The notes under the pieces were generated by a model, which was given only the letters and a program-made list of their open reading frames with translations, ran no database searches and had not been told where the DNA came from. From Bacteroidota bacterium (lineage in GTDB: Bacteria > Bacteroidota > Bacteroidia > Bacteroidales > NBLH01), in NCBI GenBank assembly GCA_025361565.1, contig JANYKN010000033.1:42076-106075 (forward strand): a stretch of DNA of 64,000 nucleotides. Reading direction: 5' to 3'. Shown one piece after another: positions 1 to 8,504 of the stretch. The stretch's first letter is position 1. Every line of letters starts with the position of its first letter. Both the position numbers and the translations under genes were made by a program.

Positions 1-507
1 ATTATCTTTGGGATAAATGATTAATTCATTTTCTTCAGCAGATAAAATGCTAGAAAACTCTTTTTTAGTATATTCCGTAAATGCCGAAATGCCTACAACT
101 CCATGAAAAGTTATTAGACCTACCTGTTGATTGATGGAATTAAGTAAAGCTGTAATATCGCTATATCCAATAAATATTTTTGGATTTCGTTTTATCAAAT
201 CGTAATCTATTTTATCAATTATCCTTGTTGTACCATACCCTCCTCTGATACAAATGACTGCGTTTATATCTTTGTTTTCGAACGCTTCATGCAAATCATT
301 TAAACGAACTTCATCGCTGCCAGCCAAATGCCCTTTCTTTGAAAGAATTGCTTTATTATAGCAACTTCTATAACCCATTTCTGATAAAACATCTTGCGCT
401 TTATCGATTTGCTCTTGCCTAACAGGTCCTGCTGGAGCTATTATGGCAATCATGCTGTTTCCAATTAATTTTCGGGGTTTTATTATTTTTTGGGGTAGGG
501 CATCCAT
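1..507 (-). CDS. LD-carboxypeptidase (peptidase family S66), partial
   Basis: The 3' part of this gene runs off the left edge; 169 codons from the N-terminus are visible and stay open to base 1. Members of this family cut the terminal D-Ala from muropeptide tetrapeptides in peptidoglycan recycling. Visible family motifs are IIAPAGPV near residue 25, the RGGYG loop (CIRGGYGTTRI) and GYSDITAL, whose Ser is the expected nucleophile. I place the start at the ATG at 507, which gives the usual short basic N-terminus (MDALPQKIIKPRKL) before the first beta strand; a second ATG at 453 would begin too close to that strand. It follows rpoN by 33 bases on the same strand, so read-through from rpoN is likely. 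Confidence 0.87.
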   Translation of the reverse strand, partial: MDALPQKIIKPRKLIGNSMIAIIAPAGPVRQEQIDKAQDVLSEMGYRSCYNKAILSKKGHLAGSDEVRLNDLHEAFENKDINAVICIRGGYGTTRIIDKIDYDLIKRNPKIFIGYSDITALLNSINQQVGLITFHGVVGISAFTEYTKKEFSSILSAEENELIIYPKDN

Positions 508-540
508 ATTTTCATTATTGGATGATTTTTTATGTAATGA

Positions 541-2013
541 TTACAACTCTTTCCTCATCCTGGCAACAGGTATATTCAATTGCTCCCGGTATTTGGCCAC
601 TGTACGCCTGGCAATTTGGTATCCTTTTTCTTGTAGGATTTCTGCAAGTTTTTCGTCTGTGAGAGGCCTTTTTTTACTTTCACCATCAATGCATTCCTGT
701 AATATTTTCTTTATTTCCCTGGTTGAAACTTCTTCGCCACTATCTGTTTGCATACCTTCGGAAAAGAAATATTTGAGTGGAAAAATGCCAAAATGTGTCT
801 GTATGTATTTGCTATTTACTACCCTTGAAATTGTTGAAATATCAAGGTTTGTTTTTTCAGCAATATCTTTAAGAATCATTGGCCGAAGTTTAGTTTCATC
901 ACCCTCATTAAAATAAAGCTGTTGATATTGGATAATGGCATCCATCGTATGCATCAATGTGTTTTGACGTTGTTTGATAGCATCGATAAACCATTTAGCA
1001 GAATCAAGCTTTTGCTTAACAAACGAAATGGCATCTTTTTGTTCACGAGTATTTTTAGCTTTATTTTGCTGATAAGATTCCAGCATATTTGCATAAGTTT
1101 TACTAACCTTTAAATCGGGCACATTTTTAGAATTAAGGCTTAAAATCAACTCACCATCAATACTTTCGATAATGAAATCAGGAGTAATATGTTGTGAATT
1201 TTTATTTAAAGGGTTCGAATATGAGCTGCCAGGTTTGGGATTTAGGTGTAGGATAACTTCTACTGCATCTCTTAAATCGTCATCGCTCAGATTTAATTTT
1301 TGGACAATTTTTTCGTAATGCTTTTTAATAAATTCTCCAAAATGGTTTTTTATTATCTTATGAGCCAATCGAAACATTAAATTTTCAACTTCATGATGAG
1401 AAGTTTTAATTTTATATTCCAATTGTAATGATAAAGATTCCTGTAAATCCCTTGCTCCTACACCTGGTGGATCGAAATCGTGTATAATATCCAGGATTTC
1501 AAGTAATTCAGCATCACTCGTCATGATATTTTGAGCAAAAGCAATATCATTTACAATTGCGTCAATTTCTCGTCTCAAATAACCATCTTCATCAATATTG
1601 CCGATTAGATATTCTGCTAAAACTTTTTGATGATCAGTTAAAATACGCAACCCTAGCTGCTGCTCAAGATGTTCATGAAAAGAAGTTCCTGTTGAATAAG
1701 GTACTTCTGTTTTTTTATCATCCGTTGAATAATTGGTTGTATTCAGTCTGTATGACGGAGTATCTTCATCGTCAGGTAAATAATCTTCAAGTGAAAACTC
1801 ATCATCACTTGCATTATAATCATCTTCCTGATCCTGCTCTTCGTAACCTTCTTCGTCTTCTTCGCGCCCTTCTTCTAAAACCGGATTTTCTTCAATTTCT
1901 TTTTTTATCCTTTGCTCAAGCTGAATAGTAGGTACCTCCAACAATTTTATTAGTTGAATTTGCTGTGGTGAAAGCTTTTGAATAAGTTTTTGTTGTAGTC
2001 GTTGCTTCAGCAT
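541..2013 (-). CDS. rpoN: RNA polymerase sigma-54 factor
   Basis: Alternative sigma factor that recruits RNA polymerase to -24/-12 promoters and needs an AAA+ enhancer-binding activator. The 490-residue length is normal. Visible parts in order: a Gln/Leu-rich region I (QRLQQKLIQKLSPQQIQ, activator-responsive), a very acidic linker at about residues 48-90, the core-binding domain, the HTH domain, and the diagnostic RpoN box ARRTVAKYR at residues 468-476 near the C-terminus. No enhancer-binding protein is encoded in this window. The next gene downstream is the LD-carboxypeptidase. A TAnnTTTG-like -7 element lies upstream at 2049-2056 on the minus strand. Identification is secure. Confidence 0.97.
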   Translation of the reverse strand: MLKQRLQQKLIQKLSPQQIQLIKLLEVPTIQLEQRIKKEIEENPVLEEGREEDEEGYEEQDQEDDYNASDDEFSLEDYLPDDEDTPSYRLNTTNYSTDDKKTEVPYSTGTSFHEHLEQQLGLRILTDHQKVLAEYLIGNIDEDGYLRREIDAIVNDIAFAQNIMTSDAELLEILDIIHDFDPPGVGARDLQESLSLQLEYKIKTSHHEVENLMFRLAHKIIKNHFGEFIKKHYEKIVQKLNLSDDDLRDAVEVILHLNPKPGSSYSNPLNKNSQHITPDFIIESIDGELILSLNSKNVPDLKVSKTYANMLESYQQNKAKNTREQKDAISFVKQKLDSAKWFIDAIKQRQNTLMHTMDAIIQYQQLYFNEGDETKLRPMILKDIAEKTNLDISTISRVVNSKYIQTHFGIFPLKYFFSEGMQTDSGEEVSTREIKKILQECIDGESKKRPLTDEKLAEILQEKGYQIARRTVAKYREQLNIPVARMRKEL

Positions 2014-2464
2014 TTAATTGAATTCTCCAAAATTCCTTATTTGAACAACAAAAATAAACTAATTTCCAGAAAAAAAAAGTATGGACGGCATTTATTCTAT
2101 TATTCTTTGCAAAAATTAAAGAAGTCTTTATAAAAAGATTGTTGTTTTTGATGCCAAAAATTGGAGTAATCACATAAAACATTGGATAAATGATAAAGAA
2201 ATAAAAACAGAATCATAGGTTGTTTCAAATCATTGATATTTTCAAATTTTAATAATCAATTAAATTTGCTGCAATCATAAATGAACTTTCATTGTTAAAT
2301 TGATAAGAAAATAAGACTCTTGGGATATTTATATTAGGTTAAATAACAAAATTTATATCTTTGCAATTCGATTTTCGAAAATGGTTTGACTTTAAACTAT
2401 TTGTTTTTAAACCATTGAATTGGAAATTTATTCTTTTTTTTGAATGCTATTATAAATAAATTAC
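2014..2464. other. Divergent intergenic region rpoN / asnS, 451 bases
   Basis: Very AT-rich spacer between two divergent genes. It holds a candidate -7 element for rpoN (CAAAAATA at 2049-2056, read on the minus strand) and one for asnS (TATCTTTG at 2356-2363). I see no gene, hairpin of note or repeat here. A minus-strand open frame at 1916-2182 overlaps the start of rpoN and shows no family signature, so I do not call it. Confidence 0.5.
2356..2363 (+). promoter_or_regulatory. Candidate -7 element for asnS (TATCTTTG)
   Basis: Exact match to the Bacteroidota -7 consensus TAnnTTTG, about 100 bases ahead of the asnS ATG. No TTTG -33 element is found at the normal 19-21 base distance, so the call rests on one box only, and such matches also occur by chance in AT-rich DNA. 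Confidence 0.4.
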
Positions 2465-3988
2465 ATGGAAAAAGTGTTAATACAGAATCTGAAAAATTTT
2501 GAAAATCAAGAAGTTAGCATTTCAGGTTGGTTAACAAATAAACGTAGTGGAAAAGGACTGGAGTTTTTGATCATTCGTGATGGATCCGGATTTACACAAT
2601 GTATAGTTGACGAAACTAAAGTTAATGAAAAGGTATTTCAGCTTGCTAAAGAATTAAGCCAGGAAAGTTCTTTAAAACTAAAAGGAAAAGTTGTTAAAGA
2701 TGAAAGACAAATTGGAGGATATGAAATTCAAGTTCAATCACTTGAAATAATTCATATATCAAATAGCTTTCCAATCACCAATAAACCTCATGGTGTTGAG
2801 TTTTTGATGGACAACAGGCATTTATGGTTGCGTTCTAAAAGACAGTGGGCGATTATGCGTATCCGCAACCGGATTATTTTTGCCATACATAATTTTTTCC
2901 AAAACGAAGGTTTTGTACAAATGGATGCCCCAGTTTTTACAGGAAATGCAGTTGAAGGCACAACCACATTATTTGAAACTACTTTTTACGAAGAAAAAGC
3001 ATATTTAACTCAATCAGGACAATTGTATGGAGAAGCAATGGCAATGGCCATGGGCAGAATATATACTTTTGGCCCAACTTTTCGTGCAGAAAAGTCGAAA
3101 ACAAGGCGACATCTATCCGAATTTTGGATGATTGAACCGGAAATGGCTTTTTTCAATAATGATATGAATATGGACTTGATCGAAAATTTCATAAAATACA
3201 TATTGAAGGATGTTAAGGAGCATTGCACACAGGAATTTGAAGTTATTGAAAGAGATACAACTTCGTTTGATAAGATTGTGAATGAGCGATTTCCAAGACT
3301 TACTTACGATTATGCAGTTAAAATATTAACCGGCAAGGAAAAAGTAGACGGCAAAACAACAATTGAAACCCTTGAGGGCGATTACAATGAAGTAATGCAT
3401 GAAATTGAAGACAAGCTGAAACAGGTTCAGGAAGCTGAGAATGAAATGAAGCAAAGTATTAAAGCTGGGAAAAAGAACTTCCTCCAAAATAAAGTAGACA
3501 CTTTAAAAAATGAAATTAAAGATTTGGAAGATAAAAAGCGTGTGATCCCAGAATGGATAAATTCTGCTAAAACATTTGAATATGGAAGTGATTTAGGAGG
3601 TTCTGATGAAACAGTTCTAACCAGAATGTTTGATTTGCCATTAATGGTTTACAATTGGCCACATGAGGTTAAGGCTTTTTATATGAAACGTGATGAAAAA
3701 GATCCTAGACTTGCAAAAGGTGTTGATGTTTTGGCTCCAGAAGGATATGGAGAAATAGTTGGCGGTGGCGAACGTGAAACCAATGAAGATTTGTTAATTG
3801 AAAAAATAAACGAGCACCAATTGCCAATGAAAGCATTTGAATGGTATCTCGATTTACGCAGATATGGTTCAGTTCCTCATGCAGGATTTGGCCTGGGACT
3901 TGAAAGAATGGTTGCCTGGGTTTGCAAGTTGAAACATATCAGGGAAACGATTCCTTTCCCAAGAATGTATGGTAGATTATTCCCATAA
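2465..3988 (+). CDS. asnS: Asparagine--tRNA ligase
   Basis: Class IIb aminoacyl-tRNA synthetase that charges tRNA-Asn. The N-terminal OB-fold anticodon-binding domain covers about residues 1-100 (SISGWLTNKRSGKGLEF). Class II motif 2 is seen at 206-226 (FRAEKSKTRRHLSEFWMIEP) and motif 3 at 474-485 (GFGLGLERMVAW). The protein has 507 residues against about 466 in E. coli; the difference is a charged, Lys/Glu-rich insertion at about 294-372 predicted to form a coiled-coil hairpin inside the catalytic domain. Such insertions are known to me from Bacteroidota AsnRS, but I cannot confirm their distribution here. It is transcribed alone and ends at a strong terminator. Confidence 0.97.
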   Translation: MEKVLIQNLKNFENQEVSISGWLTNKRSGKGLEFLIIRDGSGFTQCIVDETKVNEKVFQLAKELSQESSLKLKGKVVKDERQIGGYEIQVQSLEIIHISNSFPITNKPHGVEFLMDNRHLWLRSKRQWAIMRIRNRIIFAIHNFFQNEGFVQMDAPVFTGNAVEGTTTLFETTFYEEKAYLTQSGQLYGEAMAMAMGRIYTFGPTFRAEKSKTRRHLSEFWMIEPEMAFFNNDMNMDLIENFIKYILKDVKEHCTQEFEVIERDTTSFDKIVNERFPRLTYDYAVKILTGKEKVDGKTTIETLEGDYNEVMHEIEDKLKQVQEAENEMKQSIKAGKKNFLQNKVDTLKNEIKDLEDKKRVIPEWINSAKTFEYGSDLGGSDETVLTRMFDLPLMVYNWPHEVKAFYMKRDEKDPRLAKGVDVLAPEGYGEIVGGGERETNEDLLIEKINEHQLPMKAFEWYLDLRRYGSVPHAGFGLGLERMVAWVCKLKHIRETIPFPRMYGRLFP

Positions 3989-3990
3989 TC

Positions 3991-4039
3991 AATTTGAAAT
4001 AAAAAAACCCGCGAAAATCGGGTTTTTTTATTTCAAATT
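3991..4039. terminator. Bidirectional intrinsic terminator, perfect 21-bp stem
   Basis: Left arm 3991-4011 and right arm 4019-4039 are perfect inverted repeats of 21 bases around a 7-base loop (CGAAAAT). The inner stem is GC-containing (ACCCG/CGGGT) and is flanked by A7 on the left and T7 on the right, so the structure works as a Rho-independent terminator in both directions. It lies between the convergent genes asnS and the minus-strand gene at 4076-4630. Confidence 0.9.
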
Positions 4040-4075
4040 ATTCAGATGGTTGAGAATAACCCAAAATCTTGTTTA

Positions 4076-4630
4076 TTAGTTGAATCCCAATTCTTCAGAT
4101 TTTTTATCCTGAATAAAAATAGTGACACAACCTTTCTTTTTCTCATCTGTTGTTTGGACTGTATTGTCAGTTCCAGTTTTAGGAGCTTCTTCAGCAGCAA
4201 TATCGATGATAACTTTTAAAGTTGTAGAACTGTTTGGATAAAAATCAAAGAAAGGATGTATCATTTTATTCGTAGCATCATCAAAGTACTCCCTTAATAC
4301 ACACTCTCCTTTTGCACTGCTTTGAGTTTCACCGGGAAGCTCAAGAACTTTTTGCCCAGAATTCATATCAATAATTCTGAATGTAATATTATTGTTGAAA
4401 ATAGGGCTTGCATAAAAGGATAATCTGTATTCTTTTCCCTTCATCAGAGGAACTACAAATTCGTATTTTTTACCTGTAAAACATTGAGCGCTTTTGGAAA
4501 GATCATTAAACGTGAACGGAGGAGTTGCCCTACGCATTTGCAATGTTGACGGACAATCGAGAGATTGAGCAACAATGGCAATCGGAACAATAAGCAATAT
4601 TACTATAAGTTTTAACTTTCTCATTTTCAT
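4076..4630 (-). CDS. Exported protein of unknown function
   Basis: 184 residues with a clear signal peptide (basic MKMRKLK, hydrophobic core to about residue 20, cleavage after VAQ). The mature part starts with a Cys-containing segment (SLDCPSTLQ) and is predicted to be mostly beta: it contains KEYRLSFYASPIF and ITFRIIDMNSGQKV. It ends with a Thr/Lys-rich linker and KKGCVTIFIQDK. I do not recognise a named family. It is second in a likely two-gene unit, 44 bases after the lipoprotein gene at 4675-5568, so the two products probably act together in the envelope. A start two codons later (MRKL) is equally possible. Confidence 0.75.
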   Translation of the reverse strand: MKMRKLKLIVILLIVPIAIVAQSLDCPSTLQMRRATPPFTFNDLSKSAQCFTGKKYEFVVPLMKGKEYRLSFYASPIFNNNITFRIIDMNSGQKVLELPGETQSSAKGECVLREYFDDATNKMIHPFFDFYPNSSTTLKVIIDIAAEEAPKTGTDNTVQTTDEKKKGCVTIFIQDKKSEELGFN

Positions 4631-4674
4631 TTTTTTTAAATTTTAAGTTTTAAGCAGTTTACACTAGAACAAGG

Positions 4675-5568
4675 TTAGCTCTTTTTAATCATTTTGTTAC
4701 GCACACTGGTAATTTCCTTTTTTAATGTAAGAAACTGTGGTTCGGTCATAATTATTTTAGCATTTCCACCAACAACAATTTTACCATCTTTTGGCTGCTC
4801 ACCATTTTTTGGTTCTTCCTTTTGTACTTCAAGACTTTCGTAAAAAGCAGACAGTGGCTTTAATTCATTGATAGTCATCTGAATACTTTCATCAGATTTC
4901 ATTTGTTCAAGATACGAAGTCAAATTTGAAACAACGTGTTTTTGAGATGCCAACAGAGAAATCACTTTTGCATCCTGTTTGTAAGTGTCCAGCAAATTTA
5001 CAACAACATAAATGCTTTCAACCCAACCTCCAGTAACAATTAAAGCCAAAGATTTTTTTCTGTCGGAACTTTCAAGATATCGTACAATACTTAAATATGA
5101 ATCGCTTGTTACCTTTAATAAAGAATCCTGATCGTCAATGATATTATCTATACGGCCAATCAGATTTTGATCAAATACAGCAGAAATACCAATTTCATCA
5201 CTCAAAGTACGGACAGTGTTCAAATAATCAACAGATTGCTGATATTTGTTAAATGATGCCACATAGGCCAAATCAGCAGAATAGATACCAAAATTTAATT
5301 CCTTAGATCTGGTATCAATGTAATTGTCGATATTATTGGTTGGATTCAAAACTGCATCAGAATATTTTAACTTCCCATCTTTGATAAAACTAAATAATCC
5401 TTCGGGCGATGGGATTAGGTAATAAGTTTGACTTTGAATATCCTGCAGTCCTACCAGGCTGTCGTTCAATTTGTCGTCATTTCCGTTACCTTTTCCGTTG
5501 CATGCTGCAAAAGTTGCAATAAAGGCCAGAATCATTATTGTTTTAAACATACTTAACAATGAATTCAT
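4675..5568 (-). CDS. Uncharacterised lipoprotein
   Basis: 297 residues. The open frame extends 30 codons further upstream to 5658, but the ATG at 5568 begins directly before a lipoprotein signal peptide with lipobox ATFAAC (Cys at residue 23), so I choose that start; the ATG at 5550 (MFKTIMIL) is a possible alternative. The mature protein is alpha-helical in appearance, with segments such as LNFGIYSADLAYVASFNKYQ, and has no transmembrane segment after the lipid anchor. It resembles nothing I can name with confidence, although proteins of this kind are common in Bacteroidota genomes. It is the first gene of a two-gene minus-strand unit with the exported protein at 4076-4630. Confidence 0.75.
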   Translation of the reverse strand: MNSLLSMFKTIMILAFIATFAACNGKGNGNDDKLNDSLVGLQDIQSQTYYLIPSPEGLFSFIKDGKLKYSDAVLNPTNNIDNYIDTRSKELNFGIYSADLAYVASFNKYQQSVDYLNTVRTLSDEIGISAVFDQNLIGRIDNIIDDQDSLLKVTSDSYLSIVRYLESSDRKKSLALIVTGGWVESIYVVVNLLDTYKQDAKVISLLASQKHVVSNLTSYLEQMKSDESIQMTINELKPLSAFYESLEVQKEEPKNGEQPKDGKIVVGGNAKIIMTEPQFLTLKKEITSVRNKMIKKS

Positions 5569-6092
5569 ATTTATCTGTTTTTTGGTTAATAAAAAATTCG
5601 TATCAAATGGTCTATTTATTTTGAGCATAAAGTTAGTAATTTGTTCCATTTCAATCAAATCTAAAATAATAGAATCAAAATTCTCTATTTATACTATATT
5701 ATTTTTAAAGCTTAGGTAAATTTGTGATTGCAAAAATAACATAACATTAAACTTTATTTTGCATGCTAAAAGTATACCAGAAATTATTTTATGAAAATTT
5801 TATCGTTAATCTAATTTTTTACAAAGTAACTGTTTTCAATTTTATTGAAAGAAATTTCCAATCATAAGTTCATATTATAGAAGAAAAAATCATTTTCAGG
5901 TAAATTCTCGAAATGTTTTGGCAATACTAGATTCTGCTATAGTAGATTTAAATAATTTCCACGCCAGTATTGCCTTGCAATAGTCCATTAAAAATTTTAA
6001 CATTGACTTTGATTAATAAACGAAAGAATAGAAAACAAATTACAATGAATAGTTTTCGTATTTTTGAAAGATAAATTATAAAAAGAAATCAG
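5569..6092. other. Intergenic region of 524 bases with one imperfect palindrome
   Basis: AT-rich divergent spacer. The only structure I see is a pair of perfect 9-base inverted repeats, GGCAATACT at 5920-5928 and AGTATTGCC at 5966-5974, with a smaller near-palindrome between them (TCTGCTATAGTAGA). A TAnnTTTG match (TATTTTTG, 6059-6066) lies 27 bases before the gene at 6093 and may be its -7 element; no -33 box is apparent. No credible gene. Confidence 0.5.
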
Positions 6093-6404
6093 ATGTCTGT
6101 ATTAATGGAATTTGCTATGTTCCCTACCGATAAAGGAACAAGCGTAAGTGAAGAGGTTAGTAAAATTATTGATTTGATAAGAAATTCAGGCTTCAACTAT
6201 AAACTTGGAGCAATGGGTACAACTATTGAAACAGAAACACTAGCCGAAGCGCTACAAATTATTGAGCTCTCTTATCTGGCAATTGATCCCGCATCGCAAA
6301 GGGTATATTCGAGTATTAACCTAGATATTCGAAAAGGACAAAGCAACAGATTGATAAAAAAAGTAGAATCAATTGAAAATAAAATTGGAATAGTTAACAA
6401 ATAA
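6093..6404 (+). CDS. MTH1187/YqgV-type thiamine-binding protein
   Basis: 103 residues, full length for this small ferredoxin-like-fold family (UPF0045), whose members bind thiamine in the cytoplasm. Family features seen: an N-terminal MEFAMFPTDKGTSVSEEV strand-loop-helix, a central YKLGAMGTTIE segment, and C-terminal INLDIRKG. The family has been proposed to act in thiamine or hydroxymethylpyrimidine handling, but its exact role is not settled. It is followed after 12 bases by the DUF3108 gene, so the two may be co-transcribed. No thiamine pathway gene or TPP riboswitch is seen nearby. Confidence 0.85.
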   Translation: MSVLMEFAMFPTDKGTSVSEEVSKIIDLIRNSGFNYKLGAMGTTIETETLAEALQIIELSYLAIDPASQRVYSSINLDIRKGQSNRLIKKVESIENKIGIVNK

Positions 6405-6416
6405 AACAGTAACGCA

Positions 6417-7250
6417 TTGAAATTGAATAACAATCATATATTCGGCAAATTGAGAATCAAAGTTGTGCTGATTTTGTTCTTTTTTCTATCAATAAATAAC
6501 ATTTCAGCCCAATGCAAACCACAGCTTTGGAGTTTTCAGGCAGGAGAAGAATTGAACTACGATATTGTTTATAATTGGGGATTCATTTGGGTTGATGCCG
6601 GGAAAGTAGAATTTAAAGCAAAAAAAGAAATCCTTGAAGGAAGGGAAGTTTTCCATTTTAGTGGAACAGGCATATCGCTCCCGAAACATGATTGGTTTTT
6701 TAAAGTTAGGGATTATTTCGATTCATGGGCTGATGTATCTGATTTAAAACCAATTAAACACGTCAGGAATACTTCTGAAGGAAAATATAAAGCTGATGAG
6801 AAATATAAATTTGACCATTTAAACCAGAAAATATATTCGGAAGTTTGGAATTCGGACAAAGCACGAAAGCTTGACACGTTAAAATTACCATCATGTGTTT
6901 TTGACGTGATGACCGCAGTTTATTATGCACGCACCTTTGATTTAGAAAATTACAAAGAAAATCAGAAAATACCTTTGTCCATGATAATTGACAATGACAT
7001 CTATAATTTATATGGACGATATTTGGGAAAAGAAATGATAAAAACAAGAGATAAAAAAAACATCAATTGCTTGAAATTCAGCATAAAACTCATTGAAGGC
7101 ACTATGTTTCAGGGAGGTGAAGATCTTCAAGTATGGATAAGTGATGATTCAAACCATGTACCGATTCTTATTGAGGCAAAAGTTTTAGTTGGTTCTGTTA
7201 AAGCATATTTTAAAGATTCAAAAAATTTGAAATATTCAGCAAAATATTGA
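6417..7250 (+). CDS. DUF3108 family exported protein
   Basis: 277 residues with an N-terminal signal peptide (hydrophobic LILFFFLSIN, cleavage likely after SAQ at about residue 32). The mature part matches DUF3108: FQAGEELNYDIVYNWGFIWVDAGKVEF near its start, followed by repeated beta strands and a final VPILIEAKVLVGSVKAYF. Function is unknown; members are predicted periplasmic or outer-membrane-associated beta proteins. The only start that keeps the signal peptide is a TTG at 6417 (or the TTG two codons later): there is no ATG in frame before the signal peptide core, so a non-ATG start is needed. Located 12 bases after the thiamine-binding gene. Confidence 0.8.
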   Translation: MKLNNNHIFGKLRIKVVLILFFFLSINNISAQCKPQLWSFQAGEELNYDIVYNWGFIWVDAGKVEFKAKKEILEGREVFHFSGTGISLPKHDWFFKVRDYFDSWADVSDLKPIKHVRNTSEGKYKADEKYKFDHLNQKIYSEVWNSDKARKLDTLKLPSCVFDVMTAVYYARTFDLENYKENQKIPLSMIIDNDIYNLYGRYLGKEMIKTRDKKNINCLKFSIKLIEGTMFQGGEDLQVWISDDSNHVPILIEAKVLVGSVKAYFKDSKNLKYSAKY

Positions 7251-7460
7251 AAAAATATAGGCTATAACTCCAATTATCTTAAAAATTCAAACTAAAACTT
7301 TACCTGCTTGACTATTGAATTCTTTTTATTTTGTTTTATTTCATTGAGAAGGAAAAATTATTTTATCGTAAATAAAGGGTTAAAGAGTTAGAAGAAATGG
7401 TTTTAAAACATTAATTTTAACAAAATAAATTCCAGGTACAAATTCATAAAACCCAAGCTT

Positions 7461-7688
7461 ATGTTTAAAAACGCATTAAAATTAACAAGTTCACTCGTTT
7501 CAAAAGTGCCTATAAGTACAGTTGCTGCTACCGTTGGAATGGTTGGAATAGTTGCTGTAAGAGCCACTGGCGTTAACAACTATTTAGGATTTGTTGGTAT
7601 GGAAGTCACCTCTGGTGATATAGAGAAAATAGTGGGCAAAGCCCTGGAAATGGGTGTAGATGTTCTAAATGACTTAAACAAATCTTAA
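7461..7688 (+). CDS. Small membrane protein of unknown function
   Basis: 75 residues. A hydrophobic, Ala/Val/Gly-rich stretch (TVAATVGMVGIVAV, residues about 20-33) could cross the membrane once; the C-terminal half is amphipathic (SGDIEKIVGKALEMG). No family recognised. The reading frame is supported by its tight spacing, 10 bases, to the TerB-like gene that follows, and by an ordinary ATG. It probably forms a three-gene unit with 7699-8121 and 8129-8293. Confidence 0.65.
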   Translation: MFKNALKLTSSLVSKVPISTVAATVGMVGIVAVRATGVNNYLGFVGMEVTSGDIEKIVGKALEMGVDVLNDLNKS

Positions 7689-7698
7689 AATAAAAGAA

Positions 7699-8121
7699 AT
7701 GGACAAAATTTACGAAGATTTATCAATTCTACAGATAAAAATATTGTCATTAATTGCATGGACAGATGGCGAAATTTCAGTAGAAGAACGCCAGTTTTAT
7801 CAAAATATGGTTCAGGTGAGCCCTTGCTCCGATGAAACAAAACAGACATTGTTACAATACATTGAAAAAAGCCCTTCATTAGACGATATTTTCAAAAGTT
7901 TATCTGGCATACCAAAAGAGATAGTTACTTCGGTATTGCGCAATGCTTATGCAATTGCACTTGCCGATGGGAAAATTAGTGAACAGGAAATCGATATTAT
8001 TGATAAAATTGCAATGAAATTGGGAGTTGATGAAAAAATGATACCAATTTTTCATAAATGGCTGGAATTATCGTATCAGGTCGAATTAATTGAAACTAAA
8101 TTATTTAACACTCATTTTTAA
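7699..8121 (+). CDS. TerB-like (tellurite-resistance fold) protein
   Basis: 140 residues, all-helical. It shows two copies of the acidic signature typical of TerB/DjlA N-terminal folds: LIAWTDGEISVEERQFY near residues 18-34 and ALADGKISEQEIDIIDKIA near residues 91-109. These domains bind metal ions through their Asp/Glu residues and are linked to membrane stress and tellurite-type systems; a direct role in tellurite resistance cannot be concluded here because no TerC, TerD or TerZ gene is present. It sits between two small membrane protein genes, which suggests it is the soluble partner of a membrane complex. Confidence 0.75.
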   Translation: MDKIYEDLSILQIKILSLIAWTDGEISVEERQFYQNMVQVSPCSDETKQTLLQYIEKSPSLDDIFKSLSGIPKEIVTSVLRNAYAIALADGKISEQEIDIIDKIAMKLGVDEKMIPIFHKWLELSYQVELIETKLFNTHF

Positions 8122-8128
8122 TTAATAT

Positions 8129-8293
8129 ATGGCAAAATTTTTAGGAGTTGCAGCTGCAATAATTGTTTTTCTAATTTGGCATAGTTTGATTGGTAATCCT
8201 CATGTAATTGAAACGGTTATAGGTTTGGTTTTGGCAGTAGGTGCAGGTATTTGGGTTTATTCTATTGCTAAGAAATTTGGAACTGATAGATAA
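8129..8293 (+). CDS. Small two-helix membrane protein, 54 residues
   Basis: A short gene, ATG at 8129 and TAA at 8291-8293. The product reads MAKFLGVAAAIIVFLIWHSL, a loop around GNPHVIET, and a second helix VIGLVLAVGAGIWVYSIAKK with a basic end (KKFGTDR). It has two predicted membrane helices separated by a short polar loop with both ends on the cytoplasmic side. It starts seven bases after the TerB-like gene stops, so it is very likely translated as the third member of that unit. No family recognised. Confidence 0.7.
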   Translation: MAKFLGVAAAIIVFLIWHSLIGNPHVIETVIGLVLAVGAGIWVYSIAKKFGTDR

Positions 8294-8504
8294 TTTTAGC
8301 TCCTATTCATAGTTATTTAGAGAACTTGGAAGGTTGAACTTTGAACTTTATATTTATTTGACATACTGATCGTTATAAATATAATTTGCCAAGTATTATT
8401 TTGCATTGCATGTCATTGTCAATTTTGACACAAAGATTGAAATTTTAGGATTATGATAGGCATATAAAATTTCGTATTTTCGTTAAGAATTATATTCCAT
8501 AAAA

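Noticed and set aside
443..916. 157-codon plus-strand open frame over rpoN
   Set aside because: It lies antisense to rpoN and the LD-carboxypeptidase, has no family motif and is a shadow of those genes.
1916..2182. 88-codon minus-strand frame at the start of rpoN
   Set aside because: It overlaps rpoN and its promoter region and has low-complexity, AT-driven composition.
7699..8121. Tellurite resistance system
   Set aside because: Only the TerB-like fold is present, without TerC, TerD, TerE or TerZ. The fold alone does not support resistance.
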